From: Nemophila menziesii
Lineage: Eukaryota > Streptophyta > Magnoliopsida > Boraginales > Hydrophyllaceae
Assembly (NCBI GenBank): GCA_029959085.1
Contig: JARWIR010000017.1
Span: forward strand, 24,665,507 to 24,729,506
Direction: 5' to 3'
Length of the DNA: 64,000 nt
Shown piece by piece: positions 33,291-44,640 of the stretch. The position numbers and the translations under genes were made by a program. Below the pieces are notes generated by a model that was not told the origin of the DNA, did no database searches, and was given only the letters and a program-made list of their open reading frames with translations. Position 1 is the first letter of the stretch. Each line of letters begins with the position of its first letter.

Positions 33291-34127
33291 TCACTATCCT
33301 TTTCTCTCCCACGCTGCAATCACCGTTATAGTCTCTGGGAACTCACAGTTCAACCACACTCCAAACTCACGGGTACGAAGAATCACGCTGCAATCGCTCT
33401 CTCTCGCTAACCGTTCAACTTCACCAACAAGTTCACAGCAAAATCGACGAAAATCAGCAACTATTAAGGTATTTAAACATTTTCTCCATCGATTTAAACA
33501 TTTAAGGTATTTTCGAAACTATTAAATGTTATTTAAAGCATTTTTGGTACTATTATGTGTTTTCACTTTCAATTCTATTCGTAATCTTTAATTTTAGGTC
33601 TATTTCTTGTCTTTTTTTGTGTTTTAGGGTTTGAATATGAATTTCTGTGTGTTTTAGGGACCGAATACTGATTTCTGTGTGTTTTAGGGTTGGAATATGT
33701 TCAAAAATGCTTCTATTACGTCGCAATTCATTGTGTCAATTCGAACATTCTTCTGATTTTAGGCTTTTTACTCCATAAACCGTTTTTATGTATTTTTGGC
33801 TTTGCAAAACTGATGAACGGGTTCTATTTCTTTTTTTACATTTGAACAGTTGTTGAAGACTAAAATTCTAGTCTTAATCTGTGTATATCTGTGCTTTTTT
33901 GTACATTCACAGTTGTTTTTTCATGTTTTTGGCTTTGAACAGTTGTTGAACATATAATTACGTGTTTTAAGCTTTGAACAGTTTATTATTAGCACTGTAT
34001 TCTTTGTTTTCATGTTAATTTGCACAGTTTTTTTTAGTGTTTTTGACTTTGAGTTGTTGTTTGTTTAAAAGGAAATTTTACAGTTCCAGGAATTATGCAG
34101 TTTGTATCTGCACTTACAATTTTGAAG

Positions 34128-34262
34128 TTTCACAACTACAAATTTGTAGTTTCAAAACTACAATTTTGTAGTTTCAGGACTACAATTTTGTAGTTTCAGG
34201 ACTATAAATTTGTAGTTTCAGGACTACAAATTTGTAATTTCAGAACTACAAATTTGCAGTTT
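34128..34262. repeat. palindromic CTACAAATTTGTAG array 1 (5' UTR intron)
   Basis: Repeats of an approximately 22-bp unit made of TTTGTAGTTTC(A/G)(A/G)AACTACAAA pieces. It lies before a splice-acceptor-like TTCAG just upstream of the first ATG, so probably in a 5' UTR intron. Confidence 0.85.
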
Positions 34263-35321
34263 ACACTTCCGTTTTCTGCTTTTTTTTTTAAAAAAAAAAA
34301 CCCGTACTAACTTTGTTCTCTTGAATGTGCCTCTATTCAGCTATGGCCGAATCATCCTCTAAGAATGCTAACATAGCCAAATCATCATTCCAGGCTATCA
34401 ACAAAATCTTGATAACCGATGGTGTAACTGCCAATCACGTTGAGGCGTGCAAGATATCCCCATTCTACCTTCTCTTCAAACAATTTTTTGACTTTCATCA
34501 AGCATTACTAGCTGAAGCTAAGAAGAAGAATGAAACTGATAAAAAAACTGCTAAAATAGCAGATAAAATAGACTCCTGGAGGGTCAGTGATGTCTTTGCT
34601 TCCGAGATAATCAAATGCTACAATAGCAAGAAAAACAGTTTCAAACTCGGGAGCAAGTTCGTACAACTAACGGAGAGAGACATCAAAGTCCTCTTCGGCA
34701 TTGAAGAAGGTTCTGAGGACCTTCTGAACATCACATCAGCCGCACAGGCTGAGAAATCAGAATGGGAGACCAGAGTGTTTCGCAAAGAAAACATAAGTAA
34801 GTCATCCATAGAGAAGGCGCTAACGGATGTCTTGACCAAAAAAGATGACATTAGCATCAAAACAGACTTTCCGAAATTGATGACCCTCCTTGCCATAAAT
34901 ACTCTGTTCTTTGCCACAACCGGTGCTAAATTGCATCGGAAATACGTAAAGTATGCTGAACTGGAAAGCCTAAAGACATATAACTGGTCAAAATTCATTC
35001 ACAGCGTTTTAATAGAATCGATAAAGGCAAAACACCACACACCCAGTCAAGTCACAAGGTGTACTGCTGTCTTAGGGGTAAGAATTCATATTCAAAACAG
35101 GCTACTTGTTAATTGTCTCTGATTTTTGGTTTAATCGACTAACGATATTTATATATATTATTCTGTATCAGGCTTGGTTTTACGAGCACACGACAGTCCG
35201 GAAGACGAACTTTCCAAATGCTTTACCCCGATGCTTGAGGTGGAAGCAAACCAACAAAGACAGTAGATACAAGGAGACTGTCATAGACTGTTTGACTGCT
35301 AAACAGATTAAAAATTCACAA

Positions 35322-35466
35322 GTACACATTTGTAGTTTGATAACTACAAATTTGTATTTTAAGAACTACAACTTTGTAGTTCTGAAACTACAAATTTGTA
35401 GTCGTGAAACTACAATTTTGTAGTTTCAAAACTACAAATTGTAGTTTCAAGAATACAAATTTGCAG
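35322..35466. repeat. palindromic CTACAAATTTGTAG array 2 (intron)
   Basis: Inside the intron between 35321 and 35509 of the Ulp1 gene. Units alternate ACTACAAATTTGTAG with AAACTACAATTTTGTAGTTT-type variants. Confidence 0.88.
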
Positions 35467-35979
35467 GTTCATGCAAGTTTGATTAATACCTTTCTATAAT
35501 ACTTGTAGGTCATAACGAAGCTCGTAATATCAGACGAAGAAGTTGAAAAATTTGGTGTTCAGAAAGTCGATGACACCGAAGAGTAAAACAAAGAAAATCA
35601 AGTTGTTGATGAAGAGGTAAGGAGAAGAAGAAAAGGACGAAAAACGTCGTTAAGCGTAAAATTAATAAAGAAAAGGAGGTCGAAGACGAGTCTGAAGAAG
35701 ATAAACAAAAAAAGAAGAAGAAGAAAGTTTCTGTGACTCGAGTGGTCGATGAGGCAGAAACCGAAGAATTAGAGACTGAGGAACAAGATTTGACACCACT
35801 ACCAAAAAAGAAGGAGACAGTTAAAAAAATTGGGAAACAAGATACTAAGAAGAGAAAAAGAAAAAAATAAGGAAGAAGAAGAAGACGAGGACGAGGAGGA
35901 TGAGGAGGAGGACGAGGAAGAGTACAGAACCCGAAGAATTTGAAGACAAAGGTAATTTACTTATACTGTTGACATTTTA

Positions 35980-36015
35980 TTTGTAGTTTTAGGACTACAA
36001 ATTTGTAGTTTGTTG
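35980..36015. repeat. palindromic CTACAAATTTGTAG array 3 (intron)
   Basis: A single full palindrome, ACTACAAATTTGTAGT, preceded by a half site, in the intron starting near 35953. Confidence 0.8.
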
Positions 36016-37034
36016 CAGAAAACTGTACTAACTGTTTTTTTTTTGTTTACTAGATTCTTCAGGTAATGAATCTGATGAGGAAGCAACAGATGAAGAGAGT
36101 GCTGAATATTTTAAAAAACAACTAGAAATTCTCAAAAATCAATATGGTAGAATAATAAATAAAAAATGAAGAACAAAGTAATGAGCTAGAGGATCTAAAG
36201 CAAAAAATTGCTGAAAAAGCAATTTTGGTCGAAATTTTCAATACTACCAAAGCAAAATTAGTTCACGCAGTAGTTAAGGTCAAGGACCTTGAAAAAGATA
36301 AAACTGAGTTAGAGACTAAACTTAAAAGCTTGACCAAAGAAAATAAAAAAAATGTGGTCGAGAAGAAGCAGTTGGACGACCTGTACCAACTTAAGCTCGA
36401 AGAAAACAAAGAAATGAAGAAAAGACTACGGAAGTTGAAAGCGGAAGGCTATGTCTCGGATGAACCCGAAGGTTTAGATAAAACTGTTAATGAGGAAAAA
36501 ACAGCCGAGGTGCAACAACAGATATCTTCCTCAATCTATCCAGCAAAAAAAACTTACGCGAGAGGTAAGAGTCTTCAAAAAGGAAGTTCTAGTGATCAAG
36601 TTGGATAAGAAGACAGTCAAGGGAAGGAAAGTGATACTTCAGAGAAGAAGAAAAGGGCCTTAAATATGAAGAAGGACGAACAGGATAAGAAGGATGAATA
36701 GGAGAAGAAGGCCAAAGAGGAGGAGAAGAAGGTCAAAGAGAAGAAGGCCAAAGAGGACAAGAAGAAGATTGGAGATAAAGAAACTGCTGGAGATAAGGAA
36801 ACTGCTGGAGAGAAGAAAAATGTTGGAGAGAAGAAGAATGCTAGAGAGAAGAAGAAAAATAGAGATAATAAGATATGAAGAGGGGAAAAAAGAGAATATA
36901 ATTTGCTTTATATTAATAACTATTTATAACTAATTAAGAGAGAGAAACAAAATATATATTGTATTTTTATTTCTTGTCCAATGTAATCTAGGTAGCTGTA
37001 TTTATAAGCAATTTATCCATTTCGTTCTACAACA

Positions 37035-37303
37035 CCAATTTTGTATGTTTTCACAACTCCAAATATGTAGTCTCGTAACTATAAAATTGTAGTTTTAAGA
37101 CTACAAACTTGTAGTTTCACAACTACAAATGTGTAGTTTCAAAACTACAAATTTATTGTTTCAAAACAATAATTTTGTAGTTTCAGAACTATAAATTTAT
37201 GGTATCAAGACTACAAATTGGTAGTCTCATAACTACAAATTTGTAGTCTCAGAACTACAATTTTGTAGTTTCAAAACTACAAATTTGTAGTTGTCGAACT
37301 ACT
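37035..37303. repeat. palindromic CTACAAATTTGTAG array 4 (intron)
   Basis: About a dozen units of the 22-bp pattern, directly upstream of a TTTTCAG acceptor for the exon starting at 37361. Several units are degenerate (ACTATAAATTTATGGT). Confidence 0.88.
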
Positions 37304-37969
37304 CTTTGTTTCTATTACTATCCATTTTTTGCTCAAACTAATCTCTCTTATCTTTTCAGAATGTTGGAGACAGTAAGAAGGACGGAGGTAAGAAAACAGT
37401 CCTAAAGAAGACAGTGGGGGAAAAGAAAGATAAGGATGAGAAGAATGAGATTGCGGAGACACTGGCACCTAACTCGATGGTTAGGAATATAAAAATAAGA
37501 AGAAAGCGACAAGTTGAAGCAAAATTGCAGAAAGGAGAGCCTGTACAAGTGTATATCGAGTCAACGGACAGTGATTTTGAAGATAATAAGGAAGATGATA
37601 AAAAGGATACAAAGGCAAAAGGTAAAGAGCTGAAGAAAAACAATGAAGGCGAGCGGATGAAAAAAACTGTAAAAATTGCAAAACCGTTGAGCAAATATTT
37701 CAAAGTCGGTGATGTTAAGCGGGTGGATGAGATTGGAAAAAAAGATCACAGTGCCGGGTAAGTTGTCTACGATTACAAGTCTGCTTACTATTTCTTGAAT
37801 AATGTGATGATTTAATGGTTCTTTCTTTTGTTATTGCTTGGGGTATGGGAGAAAGGTTCTATCTTAATCAGCTGCAAAGATATGGACAATCTACGAAATA
37901 GCCAAATGCTTGAAACACAGGTTATTTGTTTTTTTGTAGATTTTTCAACTTTTTTTTATCAGGACTGAC

Positions 37970-38016
37970 TACAAACAAATTTGTAGTTTCAGAACTACAA
38001 ATTTATAGTTTCAGTG
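37970..38016. repeat. palindromic CTACAAATTTGTAG array 5 (intron)
   Basis: About two units in the intron that ends at 38049. Confidence 0.8.
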
Positions 38017-38241
38017 TCTTCTTTTGACATATGAAAAAAAAATGTGCAGATCATAGACGCTGGTTTTCATATATTCCAAGAAGCTCATGAGTGCTTCAAC
38101 TCTGCCACGCCTGAAAGTCAAACAAACAGAACACGCAACTTCATTTTAAATGCCATCGTGCGTGTATTTTTTCCTCTGGTTCATTTAAAACATTAATGTT
38201 TGATTATTTGGTTGTATTTAGTTGCTATTATGTTTGTGCAG

Positions 38242-38910
38242 CACTTTCTCGATCGTCTGAACGATTACCCAAACAACAAAACCGTACAAGAAGAAGCTCG
38301 TGTGTTCCTTTCCGAGAAGTTTCACCAAGTTATAAAAAGCCACTACATCATGTTTCCGGTTTACACGCCAACAGACAAGGAGAACGTGGGACACTGGTCC
38401 TTGCTTGTGTGCAACACCGAAGACGATCGCTCCGAGGTGTGGGTTCATTACAATTCAATGATATCGGACGGGACAAAAGAAGATCACATCGGGCAGGGTG
38501 CGAATCTTAACGCACAGCGGATATTCAGTCACATAAGAGACATCATTCTGAGCCCACAGCAGACCAACAGCGTGGATTGCGGTATATTTGTGTTGATGTA
38601 TGCGGACGATATAAACAGGAGCCGAAAAGTAAGAGAATTGTATACAAGGGAAGAAGTCAAGAAATTCAGGGGCGAACTGTATTCGCAAATCGTAAACGAC
38701 TACTATAACGCTATCAGATACGATTTCTCTTCTACAACAGTAGACTTTTCACACATCCCCGATGTGGATCAGCCTCTGGAAACCGTAACAACCGAAGATC
38801 TCGTTTTAAGAAACGAAGAGGACGTCTTACCAACGGAGGACGAAGAGAAAACAGTAGCCGAGGATGCAGAAAAAGAAAAGGAAACCGAAGATAAACACGT
38901 GGTGTCATAG
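38242..38910 (+). CDS. Ulp1/C48 peptidase domain, last exon of the MULE gene
   Basis: 222 codons after a TGTGCAG acceptor at 38241, open to the stop at 38908-38910. The catalytic set is complete: His in VGHWSLLVC, the acidic/amide position in EVWVHYNSM, Gln in SPQQTNSVDCG, and the nucleophile Cys in VDCGIFVLMY. An acidic tail (EDVLPTEDEEKTVAEDAEKE) follows. Catalytic conservation here, against a damaged middle, suggests that the gene was recently under constraint. Family assignment is firm; the substrate is unknown. Confidence 0.88.
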   Translation, partial: HFLDRLNDYPNNKTVQEEARVFLSEKFHQVIKSHYIMFPVYTPTDKENVGHWSLLVCNTEDDRSEVWVHYNSMISDGTKEDHIGQGANLNAQRIFSHIRDIILSPQQTNSVDCGIFVLMYADDINRSRKVRELYTREEVKKFRGELYSQIVNDYYNAIRYDFSSTTVDFSHIPDVDQPLETVTTEDLVLRNEEDVLPTEDEEKTVAEDAEKEKETEDKHVVS

Positions 38911-39124
38911 CTTAACGATTTTTTTTTTTGAATTCTTAATGTAGACTCTTGACTTTAAGTTTATTAATGAATTATTTTTTATTTGAATTCTTAATATAGA
39001 CCCGTGTTTTAGCTTTATTAATGATAATTGAATTTTTTTTATAAGTTTCTTTGTATACATCATGTTAGTGTCCAAACATACGATGTTTTAGCTTTAAACT
39101 CTAAAGCGAAACTTGACAGGTTTT

Positions 39125-39617
39125 CTAATCCTGTTCTACAAATTTGTAGTTTTGAAACAACAAATTTGTAGTTTCGAAGCTACAAAGTTGTAGTTCTACA
39201 ACTACAAATTTGTAGTTCTACAACTATTAATATTGAAACTACAATTTGTACTTCTAAAACTACAAATTTGTAGTTCTACAACTATTAATCTTGAAACTAC
39301 AATTTGTACTTCTAAAACTACAAATTTGTAGTCCTACAACTACAAATTTGTAGTTCCACAACTATTAATCTTGAAACTACAATTTGTATTTCTAAAACTA
39401 CAAATTTGTAGTCCTGAAACTACAAATTTGTAGTTTTACAATCAAAAATTTGTAGTTCTACAACAATTAATCCTGAAACTACAATTTGTACTTTAAAACA
39501 ACAAATTTGTAGTTTTGAAACTACAAATTTGTAGTTCTGAAGCTACAAATTTGTTGTTTTAGGACTACAAATTTGTAGTCTCAGAACTACAAAATTGTAG
39601 TTCTACAACTACAAAAA
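39125..39617. repeat. palindromic CTACAAATTTGTAG array 6 (between the two MULE genes)
   Basis: The largest array, about 490 bp, between the 3' ends of the protease and transposase genes. Units include ACTACAAATTTGTAGTT and a longer internal period around ACTATTAATCTTGAAACTAC, which recurs three times. Many adjacent palindromes could form stem-loops. Confidence 0.9.
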
Positions 39618-39847
39618 CCAACTCTCACAGCTTGATAATCAAAAAGAACAGACAAAAAGTAATGAAACATGTAGACCCTGCTATAAACAATAATAAACCT
39701 GTGTAAACAAACAACTACTAAACTCGAAATCCATTTATTGTACGATAAACGATAAAAATAACAAGAGTTCTACAACCAAAACCAATCGTTAATTCTATAA
39801 CCACTCGTTTCACCGATGCAAAAAACAAGAAAAAAGTTAAAAAGAAA

Positions 39848-40561
39848 CTAGTTCAAAGGTAAATCACACGTCAACGCGTTATGATGCCCGAGACAACCAC
39901 ATCTCCCGTATCTCATCTTCCTTTTCGTACCACCCTCGTCCTTTCTCTTAAACCTGTTTGTACGTGGCCTTCCAGGCTGTCTCTTGCAAACAGGAGGTTC
40001 GACCACGAGCCCGTCCGGATGCATCTGAGGAGGAGGCTCCAAGGTAGAAAAAGGAGGAACGTTGAGGGAGTAGAGTTTTCTGTACTAGGAACTGTAGTAA
40101 TAAACCTCAACGTACTGGTTTCGAACGCTAGCTTCCACGCACTTGTCCAGAACCGCAACGGCATGCCTACACGGAAATCCCAGTTTCTGCCAACTCCCGC
40201 AAGAACATCTCCGCCTCTCGATATCCACAACCATATGGGGGTAAGAGTTTACTTGATAAAGCGAATCCTGAGAGTGGTGCACGGTCCAGTGGCGTCCTTC
40301 TTGGTAAAGGTTGTCCATTTTCTCTTGCCATGGCGGACACAACGAGGTAGCCCAGCCACGACACCCTTCGTATTTCTCAGAAATCCGTTCCATCAATTTA
40401 AGACGAATACAGTCGACTAGCTCTTTGACCGGGCGATTGCAGAATTTCTTGATCATCGCGTTGAAAGATTCGGCCGGGTTTGAGGTGTTGTTTCCGTAAT
40501 GCTTTACCCTTAAGTAAGCGTCGGCGTAACACTCCCTAGGTAAGGCCGGGATTCCCGTCAC
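39848..40561 (-). pseudogene. MULE transposase, C-terminal fragment with SWIM zinc finger
   Basis: The frame starting at 40561 contains NNTSNPAESFNAMIKKF, the post-catalytic region of MuDR-type transposases, and a SWIM zinc finger (CSCGSWQKLGFPCRHAVAVL, with C-x-C and C-x-H). An in-frame TAG at 40085-40087 separates it from the C-terminal tail (GRPRTNRFKRK, then a zinc-knuckle-like CGCLGHHNALTC) ending at 39848. The catalytic DDE core is absent because the gene is cut at its 5' side. This is not an active transposase. Confidence 0.88.
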
Positions 40562-40602
40562 GGACGATTCCCGTCACGGACGATTCCCATCAACGCGACG
40601 AA

Positions 40603-41362
40603 TAATGTATAACATAAGTAGGGATAATATAGTCAAATAATGTATAAAATAATTCAATTGATGATTTTATTGGGCAGAAATTTTGTCATTGATGTTATTG
40701 GACTGAAAATAATATTATCTTGATTTTTTGGGTCATTTTTCCTTTATAAAATATGAAAATTTAGAAATGTTGCTGTGATAATAATTAACAACATGAAAAA
40801 AATAAGGGAGAAAATAAGAAATAGTCTTTTTACGGCGAAGATTAAAAAATAAAGTGCAAGATTTATGAGGCATTAATACATATAACAAGGGCGTCAAAAA
40901 GAAATTAAAACCAACCTCAAGGTGAGAAATCACAATTAACTTCAAATATGGTGGTGGTGTTCTGAAACACCATTAGATATTTTGTGTCACAGTAGTTAGG
41001 TTCAATCAAAAAATCAAAACTGGGAGACAAAAGAATTTACCCTTTAAAGGTTTGATTACAATTATTTAGGTATATATGTTTATCGTTACAAATAAGATCA
41101 ATTCACATGTGTATGTTTATGTATATATTTGCCAGCGTAAATCGTATGCATGAATTCTGAAAATCTGTTCTTTAGTCCGATTTTAGTAATGTTATTTGGA
41201 AAAAATAATGATCCTATATAAACAATAATTAGTCCGCATTGCATAAAAATGTTTTCTTATATAGTACATGCCTACTTACACCTCTCCAGGATTTTTTGTA
41301 GGGATGTTTATTTGATTATAGGAGGGATCGTGATCTTAATTTAGGTCAGAATTTTTCAAATT
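40603..41362. other. intergenic, upstream region of actin copy 1
   Basis: AT-rich. From about 40880 the sequence is duplicated at about 52985 (shared GTGTCACAGTAGTTAGGTTC and ACACCTCTCCAGGATTTTTT blocks). The conserved CTCTCCAGGATTTTTTGTAG just before the first exon may be a 5' UTR or splice region. No TATA box can be chosen confidently. Confidence 0.55.
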
Positions 41363-42847
41363 ATGGTTCCAATTGTCTTAGATTATGGTAGCAACTCGAG
41401 CAAGGTAAATTATGACTTTTTATTGTTATTAAATTATAGCTTTGATGATATATTGATACTATTAATTGAACAGGTTGGCTTTGCTGGTGATGATGCTCCT
41501 TTTTCAGTGGAGCCAACTATAGTAGGTCACCCTCGCCTCACAGGTGTGAAGGTGGGCTTTTTACGAGATACTTACTATGGCACTGAAGCATTAAAGAAAA
41601 GAGGTATTCTTATGGAGAAGCAACCTGTTCAACGTGGTATAATCAACGACTGGGATTCCATGGAGAAGCTTTTACATCACACTTTCAACAATAAGCTTTG
41701 TATTTCTCCTGAATCCCATCCTGTCCTTCTCACTGAACCACCTTTTAATCCAAAAACAAATCGAGAAAAAACAGCCGAAATTATGTTCGAGACTTTTCAT
41801 GTCCCAGCTATGTATCTTGCTTTGCAATCTGTTCTTTCCTTGTATGCAAGTGGTTATACTACAGGTCTCGTTATAGAATGTGGAGAGGAAGTTAGCCACA
41901 CTGTTCCAATTTACGAGGGCCATGCAATTCCTAATGCAATCTCGAAATTAGATCTTGGTGGTAGGATTCTCACACATTATTTTGGGATAGACATCGCTCT
42001 ATTTTACTCTTCTTATTATCTAATGCCTATAGATATAGAAAAAATGAAGATAAAAAGTGGATATGTAGCATTGGAATTTGATAAAGAAGTAGAGCTAGCA
42101 AAAAGTAACCCTGCATCAGTCGAATTAATCTATGAACACATGGAACATAAATTAATCCCCTTACAGCTAGAAAGGTTTCGCTGTCCAGAAGCTCTATTTC
42201 AGCCATCACTGATTCGTTGCATGGAAACTCGTTACATGGAAACTTTAGGGATTCATGAAAAAGCGCATAACTCTATTATGAAATGTGATGTGGATATCAG
42301 GAAAAGCATGTATAACACGATTGTGCTAAGTGGTGGGACTACTATGTTTCCTGGTTTTGCAAATCGTGTTAGTAGAGAACTTAGTGCTCGTGCTCCAGAA
42401 GGAATGGAAGTAAAAGTTATAGCACCAGAGGAAAGGATTATATCTCCTTGGATAGGAGGCTCTTTACTAGCATCACTTGATACCTTTCAACAGGTAATGT
42501 TATTTCCTCATTGTTAATAAACTTGTACTTTTGCTTATATGATTATGGAGTAATGATATATACCATCCAAATTCATACCACCCAAATGTCACCCAATGAC
42601 GTGGCGTGAATTGGTTGGTTACAAATCTTTAATCAAATCAAGAAAATAAATGCATTAACAATTTGTAACCAATCAATTCACGCCACGTCATTGGATGACA
42701 TTTGGGTGGTATGAATTTGGGTGGTATATATCATTACTCATGATTATGTTATAATGGTAATATTCTCTTCAAAATGTGCAGATGTGGATATCAAGGAGCG
42801 AGTACGATGAGTACGGTCCTGCAATTGTACACAAGAAGTGTTTTTGA
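41363..42847 (+). CDS. divergent actin, copy 1
   Basis: Exons 41363-41404, 41474-42493 and 42782-42847 give 375 residues with GT-AG borders, all phase 0. Actin family features are clear: VGFAGDDAPF, ESHPVLLTEPPFNPKTNREK, MFETFHVPAMYLALQSVLSL, SHTVPIYEGHAIP, NSIMKCDVDIRKSMYN, VLSGGTTMFPGFANRVSREL, and the C terminus MWISRSEYDEYGPAIVHKKC. Normal plant actins are 377 residues and near invariant; this one differs at many positions. The phosphate-2 loop DSGDGVSH is ECGEEVSH, so nucleotide binding is doubtful. The usual middle plant-actin intron near codon 152 is absent, while the first and last introns are kept. The first exon lacks seven codons present in copy 2. The product is either a neofunctional actin or a slowly decaying open pseudogene. 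Confidence 0.85.
42548..42739. mobile_element. foldback Mutator-type MITE in the last intron of actin copy 1
   Basis: Long inverted arms of about 80 bp (GAGTAATGATATATACCA...; the right end is the reverse complement) around a loop of about 30 bp. Flanked by the 9-bp duplication ATGATTATG (42539-42547 and 42740-42748), the size typical of Mutator-superfamily elements. The matching intron of copy 2 is an empty site with a single TGATTATG. Confidence 0.93.
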
Positions 42848-43566
42848 GCTTGAAAGATTAATTTATGTTCATTTAAGAAGTGATTTCTCACTTCTAAAGC
42901 ATTTGTGTCCACACAATTCTTGCTGGATGGTGGCGAACAATGATGCTTACCTTGCAAGGCCCAGCCTGCTTCTTGCCCAATTCTATTGATATATAGCCAG
43001 TTCTGGTAGACTTGCCTTATTGGAGAATTCATTCGAATTGAACCTACGAATTCTGATAACTATAGAAAGAACTTTCTCTGCTTCACTTAAAAGAGAAACT
43101 ATTCCTGGTCAATCTCAATTATTGATTTGCAATATTAAGCAATATGTGGAATAAGGCTCTCCATTATTAATACTAAATATAAAAGTACCATCTTCTTATA
43201 CTATGTAATCTCAAGATATGTATCTCTCAATAAGTATTGTTGCCTGTTATGATCCGTCAACATGAGTTTTATGCCTTGCGATATGTATCTCTGAATTTTT
43301 CTTCTTCTGTAGGAACTTATACCAATCCCTTAATCCATTCAAGTGAAGATACGTCCTTATAGATTAGAAAGATACCAAAAGTATAAAAGTAAACCATCCG
43401 AAAAAAAAAAAAGACAAAACGATGCAATCAGATCCCATGTGCCTTGTCCAATCTGGTCACAAATTTTATATGCCTCTCATACATCATGAAGTCAAAAGCT
43501 AGTAATGTCAAAGGTCAGATTTTTTCAGGCATGACCGAATCCAGAATGGCCTAGGAGAACGGGAAT

Positions 43567-44640
43567 AAGGATCTCCATTACTTACTTCTTATTAAGATTT
43601 CAACTTAAGGTAACCAATTATAGTTTTGGAATAAGACCTCTAATTATTAACTATTTTCCACTAAGCTAGACCCCTCCTTCCTATGTAATCATTACAAATG
43701 TTTTTCTCGATAAGACAGCTTCTTTGTTAATTTCAAACTCCAAATCTACAAGAATGTCCTAGTAAACTATTTGACTCAAATAATTTCCTATGCAAAAGCT
43801 TGACACCTACACAACATATAGTACCAATAAGAAAAATTAAACAAAAGTCATATACATTTAATGTCTCTTTTTTAAATAGATTTATAAACTTAAAGATATA
43901 TAATTTGGGTATACTATTGAGGTTTAATTGTAGGGCTCTTCCTTTAATTTGACGTTATATAAGTTTTAGCTTATTTTAAATGATATATGATTTTTTTGAG
44001 CATTTTGAGATAATTTGTGTGTTAAGTGTGAATCTATTAGGTACTTAGACGATCTTAGACCCAAATATGAAATTGGGAAGTCAAAAAGTCATAAAGAAAT
44101 CCAAAGAAAGTCGTAAAAGGATCCAAGAAGTCTATTTTAAGTTCAACAGGAATTGCCGACAACATGTTTCCATCAACTTTAGAAGGCCATAACTCATAAT
44201 TGGTGAGATTTTTTATCTGAAAATTCGACCTCAAGGTAGAACTTGGAGTGTTGATCGTTGAGAAGAAACAATTGGTTATTTGGAGTTGAATTAAGTAAGT
44301 TATGGACATTTTACTTATAAGATACAAAGATGTCAAGGTTTATAAGAGTCCATTATGCTACATTTGACTCACTTAAGTTGGCCCAATTGAGCCAAAACAT
44401 TTTATGGGTCCTATATATACTTGTTATCACCTAAAAACTCAGAAGAGCTAAAGTAACGAGGTAATCACATAGTGTCGAACTATAGACGTCTAGATAACAT
44501 GATAAATATTCACCCGGAAGAGATTCCCAAGGTTAGATAACATTAATATCCAAAAGTAACTTAGGGAAACTTTAGAACCCTGGTTAACAACAATGTTATA
44601 TTTTTCCCTTAGAATTGCAGGGTGATACTTATCAAGGAAA
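43567..44640 (+). mobile_element. decayed Athila-like LTR remnant
   Basis: TAATTTGTGTGTTAAGTGT and TTAGGTACTTAGACGAT at about 44010-44055 match the LTR sequence at about 22270-22320 (TAATTTGTGTGTTAAGTGT, TTAGGTACTTGGATG). A CCTATATATACTTG promoter-like box lies at about 44408. Neither end is defined. No coding sequence is present. Confidence 0.5.

Larger units (their letters stand above)
34343..38910 (+). pseudogene. MULE-borne Ulp1-like cysteine protease gene with disabled middle
   Basis: Clear exons: 34343-35077 (ATG at 34343; an alternative ATG at 34325), 35172-35321, 35509 onward, about 36052-36900 in pieces, 37361-37757, about 37857-37920, 38050-38157 and 38242-38910. The first two exons resemble the DUF1985-type head domain of plant Ulp1 transposon proteins (NSFKLGSKFVQLTERDIKVL then FGIEEG). 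The middle is Lys/Glu-rich, partly coiled coil (36225-36608), and carries stops at 35584-35586 and near 36605, plus a 1-nt shift near 36165. The last exon holds the C48 peptidase. Several disabling changes make a full product unlikely unless exons are skipped. Ulp1-type enzymes cleave SUMO-like modifiers; the role in MULEs is unknown. Confidence 0.75.
33290..40602. mobile_element. MULE (Kaonashi-like) carrying an Ulp1 protease gene and a truncated transposase
   Basis: A plus-strand Ulp1-like cysteine protease gene (to 38910) is convergent with a minus-strand MULE transposase C-terminal part (40561-39848). This pairing is known from Ulp1-carrying MULEs in plants. Terminal inverted repeats are not found and the transposase 5' end is cut at about 40561-40602, so the element is incomplete and immobile on its own. 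Palindromic CTACAAATTTGTAG arrays fill its introns and intergenic part. Outer limits are approximate. Confidence 0.7.
40880..43566 (+). repeat. segmental duplication, copy 1 (actin unit)
   Basis: About 2.6 kb that recurs at about 52985-55486 in the same orientation, covering upstream sequence, three actin exons, introns and about 700 bp of 3' flank (shared TGTTGCCTGTTATGATCCGT and ATGACCGAATCCAGAATGGC blocks). Copy 1 has an extra MITE in its last intron. The ends are set by eye. Confidence 0.85.

Noticed and set aside
37277..37749. Minus-strand frames rich in Ser/Phe/Leu opposite the Ulp1 gene
   Set aside because: Shadows of the Lys/Glu-rich coding exon on the plus strand.
34128..39617. CRISPR-like array from the palindromic repeat
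   Set aside because: Spacers are short and not unique (TTTCAAAA-type), and arrays are scattered through the introns of a eukaryotic gene.
41672..41923. Minus-strand 83-codon frame in actin copy 1 (and the match at 53821-54084)
   Set aside because: Antisense shadow of the conserved actin exon, present in both copies for that reason.
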